Shown here in pieces: positions 27,365 to 35,275 of a DNA stretch of 64,000 bases (its first letter is position 1; each line of letters starts with the position of its first letter). Source of the stretch: a virus; the IMG/VR virus record IMGVR_UViG_3300034013_000869, positions 62,001 to 126,000 of that record; one strand, written 5' to 3'. The notes below the pieces were generated by a model. It saw only the letters and a program-made list of their open reading frames with translations. It searched no databases and was not told where the DNA came from. The position numbers and the translations under genes are program-made.

Positions 27365-27842
27365 AATAATCACAATCAAAATAATCAAGTATTTCGTTTG
27401 TTCTACTATTGATAAATATCAATTCATCTCTTTTAACTAACTGATATTCATAGTGATTACCACTTTTGAATAAAGTTCTGATAAATGGAATATCTGTATT
27501 TTTATTTACATGTTCTTGGTTAACCATTAAACAAAGAACTTTTTTATCATCTTCTGGATTAAAATTAGTAATCTTCTCTAAATCATCGTGGTCTTTAGAT
27601 AAACTTGTTTTATCATAACAAATAAACTTAGTTTCTAATTTCTCACCACTTGGCTTATAAGTCATAAATATATCATCACCTTCTTGAACATCACATTCTT
27701 CTTTTAGATAAAGTCTAATCCAAATATAAACTTTTTGTTCTTCAATCACTTTCATATCAGGATCAGTATTCTTATCCCAATCTTTAACCTCTTCAGTATC
27801 GATTGTTTTTATTTGTTCAACTAAATTGTCATATCTTCCCAT
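27363..27842 (-). CDS. Hypothetical protein
   Basis: 159 residues, acidic, mixed alpha/beta, with EEQKVYIWIRLYLKEE and TKFICYDKTSL segments suggesting a compact beta-rich domain. No tag and no motif recognised. Its stop overlaps the terminator. It follows a 69-residue gene and thymidylate synthase in the same direction. Confidence 0.65.
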   Translation of the reverse strand: MGRYDNLVEQIKTIDTEEVKDWDKNTDPDMKVIEEQKVYIWIRLYLKEECDVQEGDDIFMTYKPSGEKLETKFICYDKTSLSKDHDDLEKITNFNPEDDKKVLCLMVNQEHVNKNTDIPFIRTLFKSGNHYEYQLVKRDELIFINSRTNEILDYFDCDY

Positions 27843-27856
27843 TTTTATAATTTTTT

Positions 27857-28066
27857 TTAATTTTGTCCAATATTTTTTAGATATTCCAAATAATCTCTTT
27901 GAGTTGCCATTTTTGACATACTATCATGTAAAACTTTTATATACTTTTCAGTTGTAATTCTTTTCTTTTTATATAAAGAAGTGTGAAGTTCAATTGATTT
28001 AATAGATTCTCTGATAATTTTAACATTTACCGTTCCGGCTTCTTGCTTTTTACTTTTATTTTCCAT
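27857..28066 (-). CDS. Small basic hypothetical protein
   Basis: 69 residues, lysine-rich, probably one helical hairpin. It lies 15 nt after thymidylate synthase and 14 nt before the next gene, so operonic position supports it. No function inferred. Confidence 0.6.
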   Translation of the reverse strand: MENKSKKQEAGTVNVKIIRESIKSIELHTSLYKKKRITTEKYIKVLHDSMSKMATQRDYLEYLKNIGQN

Positions 28067-28081
28067 ATTATTATATATTTT

Positions 28082-28948
28082 TTATATACCTATTTCTAGT
28101 TTAGTTGATAATTTTTTTATACCATCGATATTAAATATCGAAAAGTCATCAATTGTTATATCATAGAAGTTTTTATTAGAAGTCAATTCTAATATTGGTT
28201 GAATCTCAATTGGATTTCTATTTAATATCTCAGCCAAACCATCAAAATGTCTATCATAGACATGAAGATTCTGAACAAAATGACAAAACTTACCTACTTT
28301 ATAACCTAAATGTGAAGCGACCATCATCTGCAAAGCCACATACTGAATCTTATTTATATATCCAGCCATAATGTAGTCATTACTTCTTTGATTCAAAGTC
28401 ATATCTAAATAAAAGAAATCACCTTCTTGGACATCACTAGTAGTTTTCTTACATCTACTTCTTCTTACAGACCAAATGGTTTCATAAGCACAAGGATGTA
28501 ATCCTTTAGTTTCAGCCATATCCGATTCTTGATACATATTCATTATATGTCTTCTTGAAAACGGATCCTCTTTCAAAGATTTTAATAACTTATTCATTAA
28601 ATCATATCTCTGAACAGTAGCTCCATATCTTTGACCAATAGTATCATCACCAACATTCCATTCATCCCACCAATTAATACCCATTTCTCTAGCAACTGCT
28701 AATGAGTTAGTTTGTTTTTGATAAATCCAAAGTATTTCTTTGATACCTGTTTTAATAGCTGTGTTTCTCAATGTAGTAATTGGAAATTCACCTTTTGATA
28801 AATCATATTCCTCAAATACTTGTGTTATAAATTTAGAATGTGCTTTTTCACCATCTGCATATTTAGGTCGAGGATCCTCATCCCAAGTACCATCACCTTG
28901 TGATATTCTATTTAAGTTATCTATGTAATATTTATCAGCCTTAATCAT
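28082..28948 (-). CDS. thyA: Thymidylate synthase
   Basis: 288 residues. IGQRYGATVQRYD (about 104-116) is the N-terminal folate/phosphate region, GLHPCAY has the catalytic cysteine C153, and LDMTLNQRSNDYIMAGYINKI holds the dUMP-binding QRS-D and substrate asparagine. HPC replaces the common PPC. Converts dUMP to dTMP with methylene-tetrahydrofolate for phage DNA synthesis. Its start overlaps the upstream ATPase gene by 8 nt. Confidence 0.9.
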   Translation of the reverse strand: MIKADKYYIDNLNRISQGDGTWDEDPRPKYADGEKAHSKFITQVFEEYDLSKGEFPITTLRNTAIKTGIKEILWIYQKQTNSLAVAREMGINWWDEWNVGDDTIGQRYGATVQRYDLMNKLLKSLKEDPFSRRHIMNMYQESDMAETKGLHPCAYETIWSVRRSRCKKTTSDVQEGDFFYLDMTLNQRSNDYIMAGYINKIQYVALQMMVASHLGYKVGKFCHFVQNLHVYDRHFDGLAEILNRNPIEIQPILELTSNKNFYDITIDDFSIFNIDGIKKLSTKLEIGI

Positions 28949-29459
28949 TTAATATTGAATTTATTTTTTGTTCTCTTATAATAATTTTTATAAAGTCATC
29001 ACTATTATAAGATTCTCCTTCTGTCTTTAATAAAACTTTTTTTCTTTTTTCCTCATCACTATATTCATTGGTGATTTCTAAAAATTTTGAATTTTCAGTA
29101 AATTTTAATTTATTAACATCTAAGCAAGTAAATATTTTTCTAACTTTTATATTCATAATATTATTAAATACCTCATCAGATATATAATCAGCATCATCAA
29201 CTATAAGTAAATTATAATCTTTAATATCAATTATTTCGGTAGCCTTTTCAATTATTTTTAAATTATTATACTCAGATGAATTTAGAAAATCAAAACTATC
29301 AAACTCTTTCATCACACTTCTTAATTCTGAAAACTCAGAAGTAGCACCAATAAAAAATACTTTTAACCCATATTCTTTCAAAGCGATTGAAATATCAATC
29401 AAAAACTGACTTCTACCCGAACCTCTTTCACCATATATAATATTTAATTCACCAGTCAT
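28941..29459 (-). CDS. Small P-loop ATPase
   Basis: 172 residues. Walker A GERGSGRS (10-17) and Walker B LLIVDDAD (about 83-90) are clear. It is short, a single RecA-like or AAA-like domain without a recognisable sensor or lid. It overlaps thymidylate synthase by 8 nt. Possible roles include a nucleotide-metabolism or DNA-transaction partner; no substrate motif visible. Confidence 0.7.
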   Translation of the reverse strand: MTGELNIIYGERGSGRSQFLIDISIALKEYGLKVFFIGATSEFSELRSVMKEFDSFDFLNSSEYNNLKIIEKATEIIDIKDYNLLIVDDADYISDEVFNNIMNIKVRKIFTCLDVNKLKFTENSKFLEITNEYSDEEKRKKVLLKTEGESYNSDDFIKIIIREQKINSILND

Positions 29460-29490
29460 ATCTTTTATATTATGAGTTAATTAAAATGTT

Positions 29491-30276
29491 TTAGTATGGA
29501 CAATTATCTTTCCACTTTTCAACATACCAGAAAGTTCTTCCGGTTTTGTCTTTACAAGATATTCCTTTTTGATAAAAAACCCACTTCCTAAACTCTTCAT
29601 AATCAGTATCAAATGGATTTTTCCAATCTTGTAACTGACCACCATTTAAATTATAAGCCATAATAGGAATGTCTCTACACATTGATAAAATTTTTGTATT
29701 ATCTTTAATGACTTTTCTGGCTTCTTCAAATGGATTAACATCTAAGTAATATAAAATAGTACTTCTTAAGTAATTACCAATTCCATTGAAATACTTTTGG
29801 TCGAGTAAAGCCTCACAGATAGGCTTATCAAATACTTTCTTATCTAAATTATCAATTACATTGTTATAAAAGTCAGTGAACTCTTTTGTTGGATCTGGTC
29901 CTCTTTTAACACCAGTAAATCCACCAATTCTATATTTAGGACCCATGTAAGAACCATAAAGAAGTAATGAATATCCATCAGTAGTATCTAATCTCATTCT
30001 AATAAACTTAGTATCACTCCAATTTTCGGTTGGAACCCACTTCCAGTTACCAGACATACCCATAAAAACCGATATTTTATGAATTTCAGAGCCATTATAA
30101 AATCTAATTATTAACTCTTTTCCAAAAGATTCAGCATCAACCTTAAACTCATTAAGAAGTTGAAATTGTTCAGGATTATTACCCTTTAATACATGAAATG
30201 ATTTATTGAAAGTTTTCTCTTTTACATTCTGATTAATATAATCAGACATAATCTTCAATTCTGCTAACTCTGGCAT
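29491..30276 (-). CDS. Fpg/Nei-family DNA glycosylase
   Basis: 261 residues. MPELAE supplies the N-terminal proline nucleophile and catalytic glutamate. The helix-two-turn-helix segment LLDQKYFNGIGNYLRS (about 163-178) carries the conserved IGN. The C-terminus has GRTFWY with only two cysteines (ISC... and NCPY), so a classical four-cysteine zinc finger is missing and a zincless or degenerate finger is likely. Removes oxidised bases and nicks the abasic site. Reads upstream of the ATPase/thyA operon. Confidence 0.85.
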   Translation of the reverse strand: MPELAELKIMSDYINQNVKEKTFNKSFHVLKGNNPEQFQLLNEFKVDAESFGKELIIRFYNGSEIHKISVFMGMSGNWKWVPTENWSDTKFIRMRLDTTDGYSLLLYGSYMGPKYRIGGFTGVKRGPDPTKEFTDFYNNVIDNLDKKVFDKPICEALLDQKYFNGIGNYLRSTILYYLDVNPFEEARKVIKDNTKILSMCRDIPIMAYNLNGGQLQDWKNPFDTDYEEFRKWVFYQKGISCKDKTGRTFWYVEKWKDNCPY

Positions 30277-30325
30277 AGATATAATTTTACTAAGGTTATA
30301 TAAATTGAAAAAAAAAGGTTTATAT

Positions 30326-30336
30326 TTTAATATATA
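30326..30336 (+). promoter_or_regulatory. TTTAATATATA promoter-like element
   Basis: Exact copy 25 nt upstream of ATG 30362. Confidence 0.5.
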
Positions 30337-30361
30337 ACTATATTAAAAAAATAATTATAGT

Positions 30362-31999
30362 ATGAAACTAAAGAATTATAATGATTTTACAAATAAATCA
30401 AAAAACACAAATGAAGGTAATTCATCTAATTATATGGCTAAATATAGTTTATCTGAATTTAGAAATATGATATCTGATAGTATACTTGAAAAAGATGAGT
30501 TTATAAAAGAAGAAAAAATTAATAGAATTCACGCATCATATGAATTAGAAATGTTATACGAGTCTAAATCTCATTGGGAAAAAACACCAGGTTCTATTTA
30601 TCATGTAGATTTTGGTGATCATATTTTCTTAGTTAAGAATTCTGAGGGTTTTATAATAGAGAAAAAAACATTTGAACTTACTAATAGTGGTGAGTTAGAA
30701 AACTCAGAAATTCTTGAAGAGTGGGGTTGGAGAGATCTTGTTCCTGACTTTATTGAAAAAAGAATTGATAAGGTTTCTGAAGGTGGTAAAAAAGTTTTAG
30801 AATGGGTTAAAAAGGCTAAGGCAGCTATTAAAGAGTTTGTTCATCATAATCATAAAGCAATAAGTATAATTTTAAGTATTCTAACTGCTGTATTTGGTAT
30901 CGCTGGTATAGTTGCTCCTGGTTTAAGTGTATTAGGTGGTATTTGTATGATGTTAAATGGTACTTTACACATTTCACACGGATGGAGTGATTTCAAAAAA
31001 GGAAAAGAAGTACTTGGTAAAGTATCACTTAAAGAATCTGGTAAAGCACTTTCATCTGGAATCATTAGTGGATTACCTGGTTTACTTTCAGGTAGTTTAA
31101 TGATGTGTATTGGACTTAATGATGTTTGGCATGGAGGTACTACAGCAATGACTCCAGCCGGAGCAGCTGCTGCGGTTCACTCTGAAGCAACTAAAAAAGG
31201 AGCTATGGCGACAGTAGAAAAAGTAGTTACTGGGGTAGGAGCTACAATAGAACATACAGTCGAAGCAGGAATTGAATGGTTTGCAGAGAATGTTGTTCCA
31301 AATGCTGTGAAATTTGCAGGTGAAACTTTATTACCAGAAGCAGCAAAAGGTTTAGCTGCTGGAGCACTTGGTATAGGTTCAATATACTTACATGTTGCAC
31401 TTAAAAAAATAATCGGATGGATTTATGATGCTATTCTAAAATCAATAGATGTAGTTGTATCAACACTTGATGGTGTTTCAAAAATACCTGGTAAAATAAG
31501 TGATTCGATATCTAAATTTACTGAGAGTGCTAAAGGTTTTGTATCAAAATTAGTTAGTAAAGGATTAAATAAATTAATTAAACCTATAACAGATTGTATA
31601 GCTGGATTCGTAGAAAAGTATATTACTCCAATCCTTAACGGAGTTAAAGGATTTGTTGCTGGTCAACAAATGGCTGTTAAAATTCTACAAGAAATGGAAA
31701 AAAGTAAACCGGAAACTGCACAAAAGATAGAAGGTATGCAAATCCAAGCAGTTCCTAAATCTGATCAAAAAATGTTCCCCAATACAGAACCTGTTAATAT
31801 TAGCGATGAGGATAAAAATCAAATAGAAGAAATCGCAGAAGAAGGTGAAGAAAAAAATGGAGGAGGAGAAGGTGATACAAAAAAAGAAGTGAATAAAGAG
31901 GAACAAGCTACACAATCCGAACAACCCGCTAAAGAAAAAGAATCTGTAGCTGAAAGTAAGAAATATCTTATTAAAGAATTTAATAAATTTAAATATTAA
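30362..31999 (+). CDS. Large hydrophobic protein tagged at both ends
   Basis: 545 residues. The start MKLKNYNDFTNKSKN is a recurrent tag. Residues 165-265 and 300-345 contain long A/G/I/L-rich membrane segments with glycine zippers (GIAGIVAPGLSVLGGIC, GLAAGALGIG), and 350-440 is amphipathic helix. Residues 465-530 are acidic and disordered. The last residues KKYLIKEFNKFKY look like a second copy of the tag at the C-terminus. The design recalls pore-forming or membrane-remodelling proteins. Proposed injected internal protein; two bases separate it from 32001. Confidence 0.7.
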   Translation: MKLKNYNDFTNKSKNTNEGNSSNYMAKYSLSEFRNMISDSILEKDEFIKEEKINRIHASYELEMLYESKSHWEKTPGSIYHVDFGDHIFLVKNSEGFIIEKKTFELTNSGELENSEILEEWGWRDLVPDFIEKRIDKVSEGGKKVLEWVKKAKAAIKEFVHHNHKAISIILSILTAVFGIAGIVAPGLSVLGGICMMLNGTLHISHGWSDFKKGKEVLGKVSLKESGKALSSGIISGLPGLLSGSLMMCIGLNDVWHGGTTAMTPAGAAAAVHSEATKKGAMATVEKVVTGVGATIEHTVEAGIEWFAENVVPNAVKFAGETLLPEAAKGLAAGALGIGSIYLHVALKKIIGWIYDAILKSIDVVVSTLDGVSKIPGKISDSISKFTESAKGFVSKLVSKGLNKLIKPITDCIAGFVEKYITPILNGVKGFVAGQQMAVKILQEMEKSKPETAQKIEGMQIQAVPKSDQKMFPNTEPVNISDEDKNQIEEIAEEGEEKNGGGEGDTKKEVNKEEQATQSEQPAKEKESVAESKKYLIKEFNKFKY

Positions 32000-32000
32000 T

Positions 32001-32573
32001 ATGAAACACTTAAAAACATTTGAATCGTTTTCAATCAATGAAACAATGGATATGATGACACTACCAGTTGATCCTATTCCAGGATCAGTAGATGTCTATA
32101 GTGAAGTATTCAAATCAATTGGTTATAAAATTAATGATATAGTTAATCCATTAAAAAGAGTAGCACTTCCAGATGTTGTTAAAATTAAAGGTTTCATGAT
32201 TAAAACATTTGGAACTACCTCTCCAGAATTGTCAAAAGAAAATGTTGAAAAACTAAATAAAGTTCTTGGATTAGATTATATTAATGAAAGTTCTTTTCAA
32301 GAAAATGAAAACTTAGCTATTAAATTGTGTGGTAGAATTAAACAATTATTAGGTGTTAATATTTATGCCAGTGCTGGTATTCCTTTGGCTACGGTTTTAG
32401 GATTAATATCTGGTTCAGTATTTATAGGATTTGTTACATTTTTAGCCGGATGGGCATTACTTTGGATTTTTTCAAAAATTATGCAAATCTTTGGATACGG
32501 AGATATGGACACTAATATTAGTGGTATTGGAACTTATGATCCAGATAATGACATCAGAAGAAGAGAGAACTAA
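32001..32573 (+). CDS. Hydrophobic protein with NETxDMxTLPVDPIPG N-terminal module
   Basis: 190 residues starting MKHLKTFESFSINETMDMM, the best-formed tag in the window, with INE as a possible cut site followed by TLPVDPIPG shared with 26473. A single long membrane segment (about 128-162, glycine-rich) and a polar tail follow. Tightly coupled to 30362. Likely the same functional class. Confidence 0.7.
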   Translation: MKHLKTFESFSINETMDMMTLPVDPIPGSVDVYSEVFKSIGYKINDIVNPLKRVALPDVVKIKGFMIKTFGTTSPELSKENVEKLNKVLGLDYINESSFQENENLAIKLCGRIKQLLGVNIYASAGIPLATVLGLISGSVFIGFVTFLAGWALLWIFSKIMQIFGYGDMDTNISGIGTYDPDNDIRRREN

Positions 32574-32587
32574 TAGAAAAGGTAATT

Positions 32588-32944
32588 TTAATCATTACAA
32601 GTTTTCTTTACCCATTTAACTAAAATATCACCGTGACAAGATTTACCACCACCTCCTAAATTTTTACACCAACATCCAAGTACCTTATCTTTTAATTCAT
32701 GTAAGTCATTCATTAGTTCTTCATTAGAAAGTAAATACTCTTCATAAGCATCTACGATTTTTTTTCTCGGAGTTCCCTCTGGAAAAGTATCACGCAATTC
32801 TTTAGGGTAAGACCACTTATTGTATTTACCATTTGGTAACCGACCAATATAAATGTCAAAAGGTTCTTTCTTAAAATGAACTACTCTTACTTTATGGTCA
32901 TATTTAGGCTTACCTTTAAAACTATCAAAAAAATCATCACTCAT
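32588..32944 (-). CDS. DUF4326-family protein
   Basis: 118 residues. VRVVHFKKEPFDIYIGRLPNG, a YEEYLL helix, and LGCWCKNLGGGGKSCHGDILVKW match the DUF4326 layout (VxKEPxDVYIGR, then GCWCxPxxCHGDVL). The two CxC/CHGD groups could bind a metal. Biochemical role unknown in the family. Stands alone between convergent and divergent neighbours. Confidence 0.8.
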   Translation of the reverse strand: MSDDFFDSFKGKPKYDHKVRVVHFKKEPFDIYIGRLPNGKYNKWSYPKELRDTFPEGTPRKKIVDAYEEYLLSNEELMNDLHELKDKVLGCWCKNLGGGGKSCHGDILVKWVKKTCND

Positions 32945-33020
32945 ATTGGTAGATTTACTTTACTCAATAATTGATTTGAAACGTGTGTATATATCTCAGT
33001 TATAAATAATAAAACTAAAA

Positions 33021-33173
33021 TTATGAATTGTTTAATTCGTTCAGTCTTATTTTCGCTGTTTCATAAGTATTCCACCTTTCATAAAATGATTCAAATAATC
33101 CAAACCATCTTACATATATCATGTGATAAACTTCACCACACATCAATTCTTGTTTAATAAAGTATTTTTTCAT
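33021..33173 (-). CDS. Small hypothetical protein
   Basis: 50 residues starting MKKYFIKQELMCGEVYHM. A longer reading from 33221 would begin inside the 48-bp repeat, so the internal ATG at 33173 is preferred. Aromatic-rich, one predicted helix. Belongs to a small-gene island with duplicated repeats. Confidence 0.45.
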   Translation of the reverse strand: MKKYFIKQELMCGEVYHMIYVRWFGLFESFYERWNTYETAKIRLNELNNS

Positions 33174-33198
33174 ATTGTATAATTTTAGTTTTACATAT

Positions 33199-33247
33199 TT
33201 ATAACAAAGTGTAAAAAACATTAAAACGATTTTTTACACTCAACCGT
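33199..33247. repeat. Direct repeat copy 1, with palindromic GTGTAAAAAA arms
   Basis: About 48 bp, ATAACAAA then a perfect 10-bp inverted repeat GTGTAAAAAA / TTTTTTACAC around an 11-base spacer, then TCAACCGTT. The second copy at 33739-33786 differs by one base. On the minus strand it includes TGTAAAAAATC, the promoter-like core found before head genes. Confidence 0.85.
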
Positions 33248-33411
33248 TGTTTTGGAAGAAGAGTGATTTTTATATCTTAACTTTTCTTCAAATATTTTAA
33301 GAATTTTCATATAGAATCATATATAAAATAAGTGATTTAGTTTAATTATAGATATATAATAGTTATGTTTAATTGTTCGTTCCTCACAACTACACTTCGT
33401 TAAACATAACA

Positions 33412-33621
33412 TCAGATAAACGAAATAAAATTAAAAATCAGCGATATTGCTAATACAATCACTATTCCAACTATCCATTTTCGTGCAAGAAAAAATCCTT
33501 GTACAAAACCATTTGAATATCCACTCGTATATGAATGTTTATCAATGTTTAGTTTTTTGTAATCAACCTTATCGTGTTTATTTAATTTTTGTAAAAGTAT
33601 TTTTTTAAGTATTCGTTCCAT
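33412..33621 (-). CDS. Small membrane protein
   Basis: 69 residues: a basic N-terminal helix, then FVQGFFLARKWIVGIVIVLAI, a single strong membrane segment ending near the C-terminus. The second 48-bp repeat lies about 120 nt upstream of its start. Function unknown; size and topology would allow a lysis or superinfection role but nothing proves it. Confidence 0.55.
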   Translation of the reverse strand: MERILKKILLQKLNKHDKVDYKKLNIDKHSYTSGYSNGFVQGFFLARKWIVGIVIVLAISLIFNFISFI

Positions 33622-33738
33622 ATTTTTTTAATTTTACATTCGTTTATCTGTAACCGTTATGTATAATAAAAACTTAATTATGAGTTTCTATTTTACAAAA
33701 ATATTTATCCAAGTGAATAATTAAGTTTTTACTAATAC

Positions 33739-33786
33739 ATAACAAAGTGTAAAAAACATTAAAACGATTTTTTACACTCAATCGTT
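33739..33786. repeat. Direct repeat copy 2, with palindromic GTGTAAAAAA arms
   Basis: Second copy of the element at 33199-33247, identical except C to T in the final CAATCGTT part. Lies between the minus-strand genes at 33803 and 33412. Confidence 0.85.
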
Positions 33787-33802
33787 AGTGATAATTAAAA
33801 AA

Positions 33803-34000
33803 TTATTTACTTTTTATAATATTTATTATTTTATCCTTATTCTTCTTCATATATACATCTATCGTTTTAATCTCCCAATTGATATATAAATCCTCGATTA
33901 TTTGAATAAGATTAGTAATTTTTTCACCATCACTAACATCAGATATATTCAAGTTTTCTTGATGTTCATTGAACTTTTGTATGTGTTTATTATTTTCCAT
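33803..34000 (-). CDS. Small protein with capsid-targeting-like N-terminus
   Basis: 65 residues starting MENNKHIQKFNEHQEN, a version of the tag displaced by four residues. The remainder is helical and charged. No function recognised; possible minor internal protein. Confidence 0.55.
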   Translation of the reverse strand: MENNKHIQKFNEHQENLNISDVSDGEKITNLIQIIEDLYINWEIKTIDVYMKKNKDKIINIIKSK

Positions 34001-34081
34001 CTTCGTATGTTATTTTAGTGTATATATTAAAAGAAAACCTAAATATATCTGAGTATCGTTATATTCAATTACTTTAAAATA

Positions 34082-34552
34082 CTACAGGTTGAATCTTATG
34101 CATTGTTCGGTTATGTATTTAGAGTGTTCTAATTGTAAGTGAGTAGCCAAACCAATAGTTAAGTGTAATCCAAAGTAAGGATCTGGAGTTAAACCCATAG
34201 CAGTTCTAATGTTTCTAGCATCATCACAATAAACTTTCAACCACCAGTGACCTTTATCGTTAGATCTAATTAAAGTTGGATCATATTGTAAAGTGATTTC
34301 TTTTCCGTGGAATATTTCTCTAGCTTGTGCGTAGATTTCATCATCACATCTATCATTGATAATAGTAACGTGAGTTCCTCTTAAAGGTTTGTTCAACTTC
34401 AAGTTGAATCTTTTTTCTAAGAACCAAGCGTAGTAAGCAAAAGTATCATCATCGAACTTCACCATAGCAGTTTTCTTCCAACTAGACTGAGCATTGTGCT
34501 TCTTAGTCACGTTAATTGGGTCAAACTCTATAATTCCTTTCAATTCAAACAT
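34082..34552 (-). CDS. 2H phosphoesterase-superfamily protein
   Basis: 156 residues with two HxT motifs, H61-V-T63-I and H130-L-T132-I, each preceded by hydrophobic beta strands, the defining pair of the 2H fold (LigT, CPDase, anti-CBASS Acb1). Such enzymes cleave or ligate 2',3'-cyclic or 3',5'-cyclic phosphodiesters. T4 Acb1 has the same motif pair and destroys cyclic oligonucleotide alarms, so an anti-defence role is one option; RNA-end repair is the other. No neighbouring RNA-repair gene directs the choice. Confidence 0.65.
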   Translation of the reverse strand: MFELKGIIEFDPINVTKKHNAQSSWKKTAMVKFDDDTFAYYAWFLEKRFNLKLNKPLRGTHVTIINDRCDDEIYAQAREIFHGKEITLQYDPTLIRSNDKGHWWLKVYCDDARNIRTAMGLTPDPYFGLHLTIGLATHLQLEHSKYITEQCIRFNL

Positions 34553-34573
34553 AGAACAAAGATACTTAGAAAT

Positions 34574-34584
34574 ATTAATATATA
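34574..34584 (+). promoter_or_regulatory. ATTAATATATA promoter-like element
   Basis: Near-exact copy 20 nt upstream of ATG 34605. Confidence 0.5.
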
Positions 34585-34604
34585 CAAAAAATATAAAATA
34601 TTAT

Positions 34605-35039
34605 ATGGTATTATCAACATTAATTATAATGAATTTCATTTGGATAGTTTATTCACTAACAGAAGGAATGAGAGAAGGTTTCTACTGGCACTATGAGAAT
34701 AGTTGTAAAAGAGTATGTGACTTTAATGTGAATCCAATATTTAATCTACAAAGAGCTCTAATTTTATTAATAACATCAATAGTTATGGTAGGTATAATCG
34801 GATGGTACTCCCTATTAAGTTCAATATGTATGATACTAATTTTTAGCTTCTTTCACAACGGAACCTACTATCATACTAGAAATAAATTAAGTAATGGAGA
34901 TTTATATCCTAAAGGATGGTGTGATGAATCTAGAACATTTCCACCATTTACACCACTAATAAAATATAATAAAAGAACTATAGCAATGGTAATAGGTGTT
35001 TTATCACAAGTATTCATCTATCTATTTCTACTAAATTAA
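34605..35039 (+). CDS. Membrane protein, about four transmembrane segments
   Basis: 144 residues. The frame is open farther upstream, but starting there would overlap the divergent gene; ATG 34605 follows an ATTAATATATA element and opens directly into a membrane segment. Four hydrophobic stretches are visible (1-20, 50-70, 72-90, 122-143) with a polar loop HNGTYYHTRNKLSNG between the third and fourth. No family recognised. Confidence 0.65.
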   Translation: MVLSTLIIMNFIWIVYSLTEGMREGFYWHYENSCKRVCDFNVNPIFNLQRALILLITSIVMVGIIGWYSLLSSICMILIFSFFHNGTYYHTRNKLSNGDLYPKGWCDESRTFPPFTPLIKYNKRTIAMVIGVLSQVFIYLFLLN

Positions 35040-35050
35040 AAATAAATATT

Positions 35051-35239
35051 ATGAAAAAAGAACCTGAAATGATTAAAAATCAATCAATGTCAAAAGAAGA
35101 AATCAACCTATTAAGAGAAAAATTTGTTAATGAATACTCTAAAAAGAAAGGTTGGAATTCAAAAGAATTATCAACACAACAAATGATGGAGATAGTTTCT
35201 CACAAACAATACAAATCACCTGGATTAATCTTAGGTTAA
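35051..35239 (+). CDS. Small charged hypothetical protein
   Basis: 62 residues, helical, K/E-rich, with MSKEEINLLREKFVNEYSKKKGW. It follows the membrane protein by 11 nt and is followed by a terminator. No function inferred. Confidence 0.6.
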   Translation: MKKEPEMIKNQSMSKEEINLLREKFVNEYSKKKGWNSKELSTQQMMEIVSHKQYKSPGLILG

Positions 35240-35242
35240 GAT

Positions 35243-35275
35243 AAAAATATCCTGATTACATCAGGATATTTTTTT
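35243..35275. terminator. Bidirectional rho-independent terminator
   Basis: AAATATCCTGA / TCAGGATATTT stem around a short loop; its minus-strand side overlaps the last codons of the 35256 gene. Confidence 0.85.

Noticed and set aside
33021-33221. Longer form of the 50-residue protein starting MFFTLCYKYVK
   Set aside because: The extra N-terminus lies inside the duplicated 48-bp element, so the ATG at 33173 is the better start.
33199-33786. 48-bp repeats as integron attC sites
   Set aside because: AAC/GTT ends are suggestive, but the arms lack the usual extrahelical bases and no integrase is present.
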